Shown in pieces: positions 25,305-33,236 of a DNA stretch of 53,901 nt (positions within the stretch are counted from its first letter, which is position 1; each line of letters opens with the position of its first letter). Source of the stretch: Nesterenkonia sp. PF2B19 (GTDB lineage: Bacteria > Actinomycetota > Actinomycetes > Actinomycetales > Micrococcaceae); the NCBI RefSeq assembly GCF_001758425.2, contig NZ_MDSS02000019.1:1-53901 (forward strand). The letters are read 5' to 3'. The position numbers and the translations under genes were made by a program. Under the pieces are notes generated by a model. That model worked only from the letters and a program-made list of their open reading frames with translations. It did not search any database and was not told the origin of the DNA.

Positions 25305-26282
25305 TCATTGCTCGTCCTTCCAGGCGGTCTCCGGCCATCCGGTGGACCAGTCCAGCGGCAGGATCTCCAGGCGGAACCGGCCGTCGTCGTCGCCGCGGTA
25401 GTGGTGCAGGGCCAACCAGTCCCCGGAGACCGCCTGTCCGCCGGGGCCGATGCGCACCCCGTCGGTGGCCCGCAGCGGCGTGCCGCCGCCGTCCATCATG
25501 GGCACGCCGTCGCGGTCCACATAAGGTCCCGTGACCTGCTCCGCCCGGCCGACGATGATGCTGTAGGTGGAGTCCACCCCGCGGCAGCAGAAGTCCTGCG
25601 AGGCGAAGAGCCAGAAGGCGCCGTCTCGGGCGACGATGTACGGCGCCTCGATCGCGTTGGGGCTTCGGCGCCGGTCCGCCAGATGCCGCGGGGCGCCGTC
25701 GTCGTCAGGGTCCCGCAGGCCGTCGGGCCAGTGCAGCCGGACCATGCGGATCCCGGACCAGAAGGAGCCGAAGCTCATCCAGGGGGTCCCGGCGTCGTCC
25801 AGCACCACGCCGGGGTCGATGGCGTTGAAGTCGTCCTCCGGGCCGGAGGCGATCACCGGTCCTCGGTCCACCCACGCATAGTCGGGGTCCTGGGGGTCCA
25901 GGGTGGCATTGGTGGCCAGGGCGATGACCGACCGGTTCTCCCCGAACGTGGAGGCCGCATAGTAGAGGTACCACGTCCCCGCACGGCGGATCAGCTCCGG
26001 AGCCCACAGATTCCGCACCCCCGGCACTGCCTCTCGGAGCCACTCGGGCTTGCGTTCCCATACGGTGCCGGCGGCCTCCCAGCGGACGCCGTCGAGGCTG
26101 CGCCGCACCTGCAGGCAGCCGTCGGCGATCTCAGGGGCTCCCGTGCAGATGACCGTCCAGGTGCCGTCCCCGGCGCCGCCGCCGGGCACGGCGTCACCGG
26201 CGACCAGGGCGGGGTCATGCACGGCGAGGTCCCCGGCGAGCAGCGTGCTCGCCGGGGACCTCATGCCGGACGCTCGGGTCAT
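25305..26282 (-). CDS. GH43 arabinan endo-1,5-alpha-L-arabinanase/arabinosidase
   Basis: A five-bladed beta-propeller hydrolase of about 325 residues. The three acidic residues of GH43 are visible: the Asp base in AVHDPALV, the pKa-tuning Asp in DFNAIDPGVVLDD and the acid Glu in NAIEAPYIV. ALHHYRG near the end is the metal-binding His region of endo-arabinanases. No signal peptide is present, suggesting action on imported arabino-oligosaccharides. The ATG at 26282 falls inside the GH51 reading frame (68-base overlap as sequenced); the ATG at 26261 is an alternative. Confidence 0.87.
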   Translation of the reverse strand: MTRASGMRSPASTLLAGDLAVHDPALVAGDAVPGGGAGDGTWTVICTGAPEIADGCLQVRRSLDGVRWEAAGTVWERKPEWLREAVPGVRNLWAPELIRRAGTWYLYYAASTFGENRSVIALATNATLDPQDPDYAWVDRGPVIASGPEDDFNAIDPGVVLDDAGTPWMSFGSFWSGIRMVRLHWPDGLRDPDDDGAPRHLADRRRSPNAIEAPYIVARDGAFWLFASQDFCCRGVDSTYSIIVGRAEQVTGPYVDRDGVPMMDGGGTPLRATDGVRIGPGGQAVSGDWLALHHYRGDDDGRFRLEILPLDWSTGWPETAWKDEQ

Positions 26283-27771
26283 GCGAGGCCGACTGCGTCC
26301 AGGAGATCGGCTCCAGGCGGATGGTCAGTGCACCGTCGGCCAGCGAGGCCTGGGCGTCGCGCAGACCCACCCGGTCCGGCTGCTCCATCGTGTTCTTGGC
26401 ATAGACGTCCTCGTCCCAGAGGGTGACGGCCTCCGCGATGGTGCCGCGCTCCAGGGCGGAGACGTCCACGGTGACCTCCACGGCCTCCCGGCTGCGGTTG
26501 AGCAGGAAGATCGCTGAGCCGTCCTCGCCGTCGGTGGCCACGCAGTCCACCGCCGAGTTGGCCCCGTAGACCGTCGACTCCACCGACTGGGCGTGGACCT
26601 CGGGGCGCAGCACCTGGCCCTGCGCCAGGCGGGAGGTCACGGAGAAGGGGAAGAACGTGGTCTGCTTCCAGGCGGGGCCGCCCGGCTCGGTCATGATGGG
26701 GGCGATCACGTTGACCAGCTGCGCCAGCGAGGCGGAGCGGACGCGGTCATGGCGCTCCAGCAGGGTCATCAGCAGGGAGCCGAAGACGACGGCGTCGGCC
26801 ACCGAGTAGACGTCCTCCAGCTGACGCGGGGCGATGCGCCACTCGTCGTTGACCTCGTCGGAGGCCTGGTGCTCGTCCAGGTACCAGATGTTCCACTCGT
26901 CGAAGGAGATCATGATGGTCTTGTCCGACTTGCGGCGGTGCTTCACATGGTCGGCGGTGGCCACCACAGTGTCGATGAAGTACCGCATGTCGGCCGCCGA
27001 GGCCAGGTAGGAGTCCAGGTCCCCGCCACGCTCCTGGTAGTAGGCGTGGGCGGAGACGAAGTCCACATGGTCGTAGGCGTGCTCCAGCACGGTGCGCTCC
27101 CACTCGCCGAAGGTCGGCATGGAGGAGCCGGAGGAGCCGCAGGCCACCAGCTGCAGGTCGCGCTGGGCGGCCTTCATGGCCTGCCCCGTCCGTGCGGCGA
27201 GCTTGCCGTAGTCGTCAGCGGTCATGAACCCGGTCTGCCAGGGGCCGTCCATCTCATTGCCCAGGCACCACATGGTCACGTTCCACGGGTCCGGGTAGCC
27301 GTGCTCGGCGCGCAGGTCGCTCAGCGCGGTGCCCGAGGGGTGGTTGGTGTATTCCAGCAGGTCCAGGGCCTCCTGGATGCCGCGGGTGCCGAGGTTGACC
27401 GCGAGCATGAGCTCGCTGTCCAGCTGCTGCAGCCACGTGGCGAACTCGTTGAGGCCCACCTGGTTGGTCTCCAGCGCGTGCCAGGCCAGGTCACGGCGGA
27501 CCGGGCGCTGCTCACGGGGCCCGACGCCGTCCTCCCAGCGGTAGCCGGAGACGAAGTTGCCGCCGGGGTACCGGATGGTGCTGACCCCCAGCTCCTTGAC
27601 CAGGGCGGTGACGTCCTTGCGGAAGCCGAGCTCGTCCGCCGCAGCGTGGCCGGGCTCGTAGATGCCGTCGTAGACGTGGCGCCCCAGGTGCTCCACGAAT
27701 CCGCCGAAGATGCGGCGGTCCAGGGGTGCGACGACGGCGTCGGGGTCGATGCGGATGCTGGCGTGTGCCAT
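26215..27771 (-). CDS. abfA: GH51 alpha-L-arabinofuranosidase
   Basis: A 518-residue retaining arabinofuranosidase. The acid/base Glu173 lies in MWCLGNEMDGPW and the nucleophile Glu292 in MISFDEWNIWY. GGFVEHLGRHVYDGIYEP is the family's N-terminal hallmark. A C-terminal beta-sandwich ends near LEPISWTQ. The last 22 residues as sequenced look foreign; one missing base near 26290 would instead end the protein at a TGA (26281-26279) overlapping the GH43 ATG as ATGA. GAGAGGA precedes the ATG. A LacI-type operator lies 52 bases upstream. No signal peptide: intracellular. Confidence 0.93.
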   Translation of the reverse strand: MAHASIRIDPDAVVAPLDRRIFGGFVEHLGRHVYDGIYEPGHAAADELGFRKDVTALVKELGVSTIRYPGGNFVSGYRWEDGVGPREQRPVRRDLAWHALETNQVGLNEFATWLQQLDSELMLAVNLGTRGIQEALDLLEYTNHPSGTALSDLRAEHGYPDPWNVTMWCLGNEMDGPWQTGFMTADDYGKLAARTGQAMKAAQRDLQLVACGSSGSSMPTFGEWERTVLEHAYDHVDFVSAHAYYQERGGDLDSYLASAADMRYFIDTVVATADHVKHRRKSDKTIMISFDEWNIWYLDEHQASDEVNDEWRIAPRQLEDVYSVADAVVFGSLLMTLLERHDRVRSASLAQLVNVIAPIMTEPGGPAWKQTTFFPFSVTSRLAQGQVLRPEVHAQSVESTVYGANSAVDCVATDGEDGSAIFLLNRSREAVEVTVDVSALERGTIAEAVTLWDEDVYAKNTMEQPDRVGLRDAQASLADGALTIRLEPISWTQSASHDPSVRHEVPGEHAARRGPRRA

Positions 27772-27822
27772 GGGGTCCTCTCTTCAGGGGTCTCAGATGG
27801 ACGGGTGGATCCCCCGTCATGT

Positions 27823-27838
27823 ATTACATCGATGAAAT
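27823..27838. promoter_or_regulatory. LacI-type operator upstream of abfA
   Basis: ATTACATCGATGAAAT is a 16-base dyad with a central CG and seven of eight arm positions matching. It fits TTnCAnCGnTGnAA, shared with two sites before the binding-protein gene, and overlaps a -10-like TAATAC on the minus strand. Repression by the LacI protein of this locus is inferred. Confidence 0.65.
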
Positions 27839-27949
27839 GGTGACTGATGCCACCTTCTGACGTTTGCTGAATCGTGTCAAGGCCTGCGGCGATGAAAAGT
27901 CCGCGCCGGTGCGGCCGGGTGCCGGGAACGGGCGCTTCGGACAGGCCCC

Positions 27950-28687
27950 TCACACAGGGGCCGGAGCCCTCAGAGAGACCCGGCGCGGGCTGCTGCGGAG
28001 GGGGATCTGCTCGTCATCCTGCGCCGACGCCGATTCCGTCCCCGGAGGCAGACCCGACGCCGGATCCAGCACAGATTCCAGCACCGGTTCCAGCACCGGC
28101 TCCAGCACCGCCGTCGAGACCATCAGCGTCGCGCTGAGGCCGAGCAGCAGCGCCACCGGCGGTGCGGTGACGGCGAGCAGGACCGCCGCAGTGCAGATCA
28201 CCCCCAGCAGCAGCGCCTTCCCAGGACTGATCCAGGGCATCAGCACCGCCAGCCGCAGCGCAGCGACCGCCCCGGCGTCGGGGATCCGGGCCGCCACGAC
28301 GACGGCGCACACCGTAGAGAGCAGCCCGGCCACCCCGAACACCGTGGTGGCCACCAACAGCACCGGCCCCGCCGGACCGGTGACCAGCGGAACCACCAGC
28401 AGCAGGTTCAGCACGGCGGCGAGCGCCAGCAGCAGCGGCAGACCGGCCACCAGATGGGCTCTGCGCAACTCGGCCCACCAGGTGCCCCAGAAGCCGCGCC
28501 ACAGCCCCCGCGGAGCGTCCCGGAGCACACGCGCCGCCGCCACGGAGGCCGGCAGCACCCCCAGCACCAGCGCCCCGGCGGCCGCCCCCAGCACCCAGAG
28601 GGCCTGGACGGCGAGCAGTCGGGTGAGCACACCCAGGACCTCCATCACCCGGGGCGCCCAGCCGAGCTGCTCCTGCCCCGGGCTCAT
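27950..28687 (-). CDS. DUF624 (YesL-like) membrane protein
   Basis: A 245-residue protein with about five hydrophobic helices, starting in the last codons of the upstream permease gene (ATGA overlap). ARVLRDAPRGLWRGFWGTWWAELRRAHLV matches the DUF624/YesL pattern; these proteins accompany CUT1 sugar importers in Bacillus and actinobacteria, with unknown role. The C-terminal 40 residues are Ser/Pro/Glu-rich and encoded partly by a repeated 12-base unit (LEPV repeats). It is the last gene of the importer operon before the GH51 operator. Confidence 0.78.
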   Translation of the reverse strand: MSPGQEQLGWAPRVMEVLGVLTRLLAVQALWVLGAAAGALVLGVLPASVAAARVLRDAPRGLWRGFWGTWWAELRRAHLVAGLPLLLALAAVLNLLLVVPLVTGPAGPVLLVATTVFGVAGLLSTVCAVVVAARIPDAGAVAALRLAVLMPWISPGKALLLGVICTAAVLLAVTAPPVALLLGLSATLMVSTAVLEPVLEPVLESVLDPASGLPPGTESASAQDDEQIPLRSSPRRVSLRAPAPV

Positions 28688-29655
28688 CCCTTGCTCCCGG
28701 TCAGGGCGATGGACTCGATGATCTGCCGCTGGAAGATGACGAACACCGTCAGCACCGGCACCAGCGCGATGCAGGAGGCCGCCATGATCAGCGGGTAGTC
28801 CGTCTGGCTCGCATAGGTGGCGTTGAACCGCGCGATCACCAGCTGCAGGGTCTGCACCTCCGGCGAGTTCAGGTAGATGATGGGGGCCAGATAGTCGTTC
28901 CAGACGGCCATGAACCACAGGATGAACTGGGCGGCGATCGCCGGGCGGATGATCGGGAAGATCAGCCGCCAGAAGATCTGGAAGTGCCCGGCACCGTCGA
29001 TCTTCGCCGCCTCGATGATGGCGTCCGGCACCGAGTCCAGGTACTGGCGCAGGAAGAACACCATGATGATGTTGCCGAAGATCGCCGGCAGGATCAGCGG
29101 CCACAGCGTGTCCACGAGTCCGGCGAAGGCGAACATCTGGAACTGCGGGATCATCAGCGTGGGGAACGGGATCATGATGGCGGCCAGCAGGCTGAGGAAG
29201 ATGACCCCCTTGAAGGGCAGGCGCATCTTCGCGAAGGCGTAGGCCGCCACCGCGGAGGCCGCTCCCCCGACGACGGTCACGCTGACGGCGACGACCGCGC
29301 TGTTCATGATGCCGGACAGCAGGGGGCCGGCGTCCCAGACGCGCAGGTAGTTCTCCCATTGGGCCGGGGAGGGGATCCACTCCGGGGGCAGGGCGAACAC
29401 CGCCTCACGGGTCTTCAGCGAGGTGGAGAACATCCAGACCAGCGGGGCGATCATGGTGATCCCGCCCAGCGAGACGATGGCCCCGACGATCCAGTTGCCG
29501 ATCTTCTGCCGTCGGGTCAGCGGCGGGCCGGCCGGGGCACGCCGGCCGGTGCTGCGCCGGGTCGCCGGCACGGGCTTCGGCCCGGCCGCCGTGGCGGGGG
29601 CGGCGGCCGCAGCGACGGCGGCACGTGGAGGGCTCTGAGGTGCAGGTGTGCTCAT
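28684..29655 (-). CDS. Carbohydrate ABC transporter permease (MalG-like)
   Basis: A 323-residue inner-membrane permease of the CUT1 family. After an Ala/Pro-rich N-terminal tail of about 50 residues come six helices. The EAA loop that docks the ATPase reads EAAKIDGAGHFQIFWRLIFPII. It pairs with the MalF-like permease 39 bases upstream and with the lipoprotein. The stop overlaps the DUF624 start. No ATPase gene is in the operon, so a shared MsmK-type ATPase encoded elsewhere is expected. Confidence 0.93.
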   Translation of the reverse strand: MSTPAPQSPPRAAVAAAAAPATAAGPKPVPATRRSTGRRAPAGPPLTRRQKIGNWIVGAIVSLGGITMIAPLVWMFSTSLKTREAVFALPPEWIPSPAQWENYLRVWDAGPLLSGIMNSAVVAVSVTVVGGAASAVAAYAFAKMRLPFKGVIFLSLLAAIMIPFPTLMIPQFQMFAFAGLVDTLWPLILPAIFGNIIMVFFLRQYLDSVPDAIIEAAKIDGAGHFQIFWRLIFPIIRPAIAAQFILWFMAVWNDYLAPIIYLNSPEVQTLQLVIARFNATYASQTDYPLIMAASCIALVPVLTVFVIFQRQIIESIALTGSKG

Positions 29656-29694
29656 CGTGGTCGCCTCAATCGATGGAGAAGTGGTTCCGACGGT

Positions 29695-30636
29695 TCATGC
29701 GAACTGGAGCGCCGTCACGACGAACACCAGAAGCCCGAGCATGAGCGAGATCGCAGTGGCGTAGCCCATGTTGAGGTACTCGAAGGCTTGGCGCCAGATG
29801 TACCAGACGATCGTGGCGGTGGAGAACTCAGGGCCGCCGTCGGGGGTCATGATGTTGACCTCCACGAAGATCTGCGCCCCGCCGATGATGTTGGTGACCA
29901 CCAGGAAGAAGGTCACCGGGCGCAGCATCGGCACGGTGATGGCCCAGAACTGCTGGAGCGTGGAGGCGCCGTCGATCGCGGCGGCCTCATAGAGCTGCCG
30001 CGGCACGGACTGCAGGGCCGCGAGGTAGAGCAGCATGGAGAAGCCCAGGCCCTTCCAGACGGCCATGATCATGATCGCCAGCTTGGAGGTCGCGGGGTTC
30101 TGCAGCCAGTTGGGGCCGTCGATGCCCACCATGCCCAGGGCCTGGTTGATCAGACCGAAGTCACCGTTGTAGGCCCACTGCCACAGGATGGCGATGGCGG
30201 CGATGGATGAGATCACCGGGATGTAGTAGATGGTGCGGAAGAACGTGGTGCCGCGCATCCGCCGATTCATGGCCAGGGCCAGCACCAGGGAGAGCAGCAG
30301 CCCCACCGGGATGGCCATCATCATGTAGACGGTGTTGCCCAGGGACTTCCAGAAGTACTGGTCACCGATCATCCGCACGTAATTGTCGAGCCCGGTGAAC
30401 ACCGGCGAGGTGATGCCGTTCCAGGCCGTGAAAGAGGTGACGACGGCGAAGCCGATCGGGTAGAGCACGAACAGCGCGAAGCCCAGCACGGGCAGGGCGA
30501 TGAACAGCGCGGCCGTGCGATGCTCGCTGCGGTGCAGCCTGTTGCTGCAGGCTCTGGCGGAGCGGTCGCGGCGGGAGGGCCGCGGCGGGGCGGGCGGCGG
30601 CCCAGGGGGCTGCGGCGGTGCGATGGTGGCGGTCAT
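29695..30636 (-). CDS. Carbohydrate ABC transporter permease (MalF-like)
   Basis: A 313-residue CUT1 permease with a Pro-rich N-terminal tail, six helices and the EAA loop EAAAIDGASTLQQFWAITVPMLRP. FRTIYYIPVISSIAAIAILWQWAYNGDFGLIN is typical of MalF/UgpA partners. The ATG overlaps the binding-protein stop as ATGA, so the two are translationally coupled. The open frame upstream to 30780 is a shadow of the binding protein. Confidence 0.93.
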   Translation of the reverse strand: MTATIAPPQPPGPPPAPPRPSRRDRSARACSNRLHRSEHRTAALFIALPVLGFALFVLYPIGFAVVTSFTAWNGITSPVFTGLDNYVRMIGDQYFWKSLGNTVYMMMAIPVGLLLSLVLALAMNRRMRGTTFFRTIYYIPVISSIAAIAILWQWAYNGDFGLINQALGMVGIDGPNWLQNPATSKLAIMIMAVWKGLGFSMLLYLAALQSVPRQLYEAAAIDGASTLQQFWAITVPMLRPVTFFLVVTNIIGGAQIFVEVNIMTPDGGPEFSTATIVWYIWRQAFEYLNMGYATAISLMLGLLVFVVTALQFA

Positions 30637-31970
30637 TCGGTCCCCCTGCTCATCTCGGCCTGCTCGTTGGCCATGTCGAGGAAGTCCTGCATCCTCGGTT
30701 CGGCCTGGGCCAGGTACTCCTCGGCGGTCATGCGCCCTTCGAGGACGGGCTGGATGTTGGTGTAGAGCTCGTCGTACCACTGCGGGTTGTAGGTGAAAGT
30801 CGGCGGCAGGGCCCGGCCGTAGTCCTCCACCACTCGGAGGAACTCCTCCTTGTTCTGCGGCGGCGTGGAGTCGTCCTCGGCATACTCATAGGCCATGTCC
30901 ACCAGGTTGGGGATCTGGATGCCGGCCTCCACCAGGTGCCGCTGGGTGTCCGGGTCGCCGGAGAGGTAAGCGACCAGCTCGGCGGCGGCCTCGGGGTTCT
31001 CGGTGGCTGCGGAGACCCCGATGCCCAGGGTGCCGATCCAGCTGGCGGACTCCCCGGTGCGCCCGACCGGGTACGGCATCAGGTCCCACTCGAAGTCGAG
31101 GTCCTGATAGATGGGCACGTCCCAGGGAGCGATCGGAAAGAAGGCGATCTGCCCCTGCATCCACCGCTGGTAGGTGTCCAGCGTCTGAGCCTCCGCGATG
31201 GAGGGGGTGACGCCGTGGACGGTGTCGAGGTCGGCGAAGAACTGCAGCGCCTCGGCGAACTCCGGGGTGTCGACGGTGACCTCGGCGGCGTCCTCGTCGA
31301 GCCAGTCTCCGCCGTTGGACCACACGAAGGCCTGCAGGTTCCAGACGACGTTCAGCCCCGTCCCCCACTGATCCGGGCCCCCGTCTCCGTCGAGGTCCTG
31401 GGTGACCTCCTCGAGGACCTCGAGCCATTCGTCCCAGGTGTAGGGATCATCCGGGTCAGGCCGTTCGATCCCGGCCTCGTCCAGCATGGTGGCGTTGTAC
31501 CCGAAGGAGAACGGCCCCACGTCCTTGGGCAGGGCGTAGAGCGGCCCCTGGCCGAGCTGCTCACCGTCGAAGCGGTAGGAGTCGACGCCGTAGGCCCACA
31601 TCTCGTCGAGGTCGACGACGTCGGAGTCCTCGATGTAGCCGGAGATGTCCTGGATGACCCCGGAGTTGACATAGGACTCCACGCTGCCGGGGTCGAAGTA
31701 GAAGACGTCGGGGATCTGACCGCCGACGATCGCGGCACGGAGCTTGGTCGCATATTCGTCGGCCGTGGTCATGATGATGTCCACGGTGACCCCGGTGTCC
31801 TCCTCGAACTGCTCGATCGCTGCCGTGTAGGCCTCCTCCTCGGCGGGGCTGCCGCGGAACATGAAGGTCAGCGTGTCCGGGTCACCTCCCCGTCCGCAGC
31901 CGGCCAAGCCCCCGGCGGCCGCGGCCAGACAGGCGATCACCCCCGCCGTCCTGATGACTCTGTGCCTCAT
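30633..31970 (-). CDS. Sugar ABC transporter substrate-binding lipoprotein
   Basis: A 445-residue family 1 extracellular solute-binding protein. The signal peptide ends in the lipobox LAGC, with the acylated Cys near residue 25. DTLTFMFRGSPAEEEAYTAAIEQFE opens the mature domain and IAFFPIAPWDVP lies in the second lobe. It captures oligosaccharides outside the membrane; the neighbouring glycosidases suggest arabino- or arabinoxylo-oligosaccharides. The mature protein is strongly acidic. First gene of the importer operon, with two LacI-type operators upstream. Confidence 0.93.
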   Translation of the reverse strand: MRHRVIRTAGVIACLAAAAGGLAGCGRGGDPDTLTFMFRGSPAEEEAYTAAIEQFEEDTGVTVDIIMTTADEYATKLRAAIVGGQIPDVFYFDPGSVESYVNSGVIQDISGYIEDSDVVDLDEMWAYGVDSYRFDGEQLGQGPLYALPKDVGPFSFGYNATMLDEAGIERPDPDDPYTWDEWLEVLEEVTQDLDGDGGPDQWGTGLNVVWNLQAFVWSNGGDWLDEDAAEVTVDTPEFAEALQFFADLDTVHGVTPSIAEAQTLDTYQRWMQGQIAFFPIAPWDVPIYQDLDFEWDLMPYPVGRTGESASWIGTLGIGVSAATENPEAAAELVAYLSGDPDTQRHLVEAGIQIPNLVDMAYEYAEDDSTPPQNKEEFLRVVEDYGRALPPTFTYNPQWYDELYTNIQPVLEGRMTAEEYLAQAEPRMQDFLDMANEQAEMSRGTE

Positions 31971-32001
31971 CTGCGCCCCTCTCCCTCGAAGCTCACGCGA
32001 G

Positions 32002-32036
32002 ATTCCAACGTTGTAACATTATTCCAACGCTGCAAT
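32002..32036. promoter_or_regulatory. Paired LacI-type operators upstream of the sugar-binding protein
   Basis: Two sites, ATTCCAACGTTGTAAC (32002-32017) and ATTCCAACGCTGCAAT (32021-32036), are offset by 19 bases, about two helical turns. Both fit TTnCAnCGnTGnAA with central CG. A -10-like TAATGT on the minus strand lies in the gap between them, so binding would block the promoter. The LacI gene is next upstream. Confidence 0.7.
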
Positions 32037-32127
32037 TGTGGCGTGCGTCACGCAGGGTGTCAACAGGCGATCCGCAGCCCCAGGTCACCGGCCAGGTCAG
32101 GGACCGGCCTCAGTCCCGCGACAGCGC

Positions 32128-33147
32128 TCAGCCGGCGGTGGACTCTCGCGGGACCACCCGATAGCTGGTGGTGTACTGACGCCTCGGTGCCGGGGCCTCC
32201 CCGGCCAGCCGCTCCTCGATCCGCTCCACCAGCACCCGCACCGCCGTCCGGGCGATCTCCATGCGCCCCGGGTCCACGGAGGACAGCGTGGGCGAGGTGT
32301 ATCGGGTCTCCTCGAGGTCGTCGAAGCCGATGACCTTCACATCCTCAGGCACCGCGAGTCCCGCATCCTGCAGGGCGCGCAGAGCTCCCAGCGCGAGCGT
32401 GTCGTTCATGCCGAAGACGCCGTCCACCTCGACCCCGGAGGCGAGCAGCCTGCGCATGGCGTCGGCGCCGTCCTGCCGATGCCACAGGCCCACATAGCCC
32501 ACCAGGCGGTCGTCGCGCGGCATCCCGGCGGCGTCGAGCGCCTCCTGGTGGCCCCGAAGCCGCAGGGCGGCCGACCCCTGATCCTCTCCCTCATGGGCGC
32601 CGATGACGGCGATCCTCCGGCACCCGGCCTCGAGGAGATGCTCCGTGGCGGCGCGGGCTGCCGCGACATTGTCCATCACCACGTGGTCGCACGGGCCGTC
32701 GAAGATCCGCTCCCCCAGCGTGACCAACGGATAGTCCACCTCCAGCAGACCCACGTCGGACTGAGAGAGGGCCAGCGGCGAGAAGATCAGGCCGTCTGTC
32801 AGCTGCAGGCGCGGGCTGCGCAGCAGCTCCCGCTCCGCCGCCGGCTCGGCTCCGGTCTGCTCGATCAGCACGGTGTGACCGCGCTGCTTGGCCTCGGTGA
32901 TCACGGAGTCCGCCAGTTCGGCGAAATAGGGCAGCCGCACCTCCGGCAGCGCCAGGCCGATGACCCCGGACCGGCCGCTGCGCAGGCTCCGCGCCGACAG
33001 GTTCGGCCGGTATCCGAGCTCGTCGATGGCCGCCTGGACGACCTCCCGGGTGGAGTCCTTCACATACTGGCGCTTGTGCACCACATTGGAGACCGTCTTG
33101 ATCGAGACTCCGGCGCGCTGGGCGACGTCGCGCAGTGTGACCGCCAT
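32128..33147 (-). CDS. LacI family transcriptional regulator
   Basis: A 339-residue repressor. The helix-turn-helix and hinge are at the N-terminus (VTLRDVAQRAGVSIKTVSNVV, then YRPNLSARSLRSGRSGVIGL); the rest is a periplasmic-binding-protein-like sensor with GVFGMNDTLALGALRAL and VIGFDDLEETRYTSPTLSSV. GAGGAGGG precedes the ATG at 33147. It lies on the same strand directly upstream of the importer genes. Probable inducer is an arabinose- or xylose-containing sugar, releasing the TTnCAnCGnTGnAA sites. Confidence 0.94.
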   Translation of the reverse strand: MAVTLRDVAQRAGVSIKTVSNVVHKRQYVKDSTREVVQAAIDELGYRPNLSARSLRSGRSGVIGLALPEVRLPYFAELADSVITEAKQRGHTVLIEQTGAEPAAERELLRSPRLQLTDGLIFSPLALSQSDVGLLEVDYPLVTLGERIFDGPCDHVVMDNVAAARAATEHLLEAGCRRIAVIGAHEGEDQGSAALRLRGHQEALDAAGMPRDDRLVGYVGLWHRQDGADAMRRLLASGVEVDGVFGMNDTLALGALRALQDAGLAVPEDVKVIGFDDLEETRYTSPTLSSVDPGRMEIARTAVRVLVERIEERLAGEAPAPRRQYTTSYRVVPRESTAG

Positions 33148-33236
33148 GGGCTCCCTCCTCAGGCCGCTGTGAGACCACCGTACATCGCGGCGAGGACGTG
33201 CCGTGCCGTGCGAGCGGGGAGCTGCCGCACCAGGCC

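Noticed and set aside
27950-29380. A 476-residue fusion of permease and DUF624 protein
   Set aside because: The upstream part of that frame is an out-of-frame reading of the MalG-like permease; the ATGA overlap at 28687 gives a clean DUF624 start.
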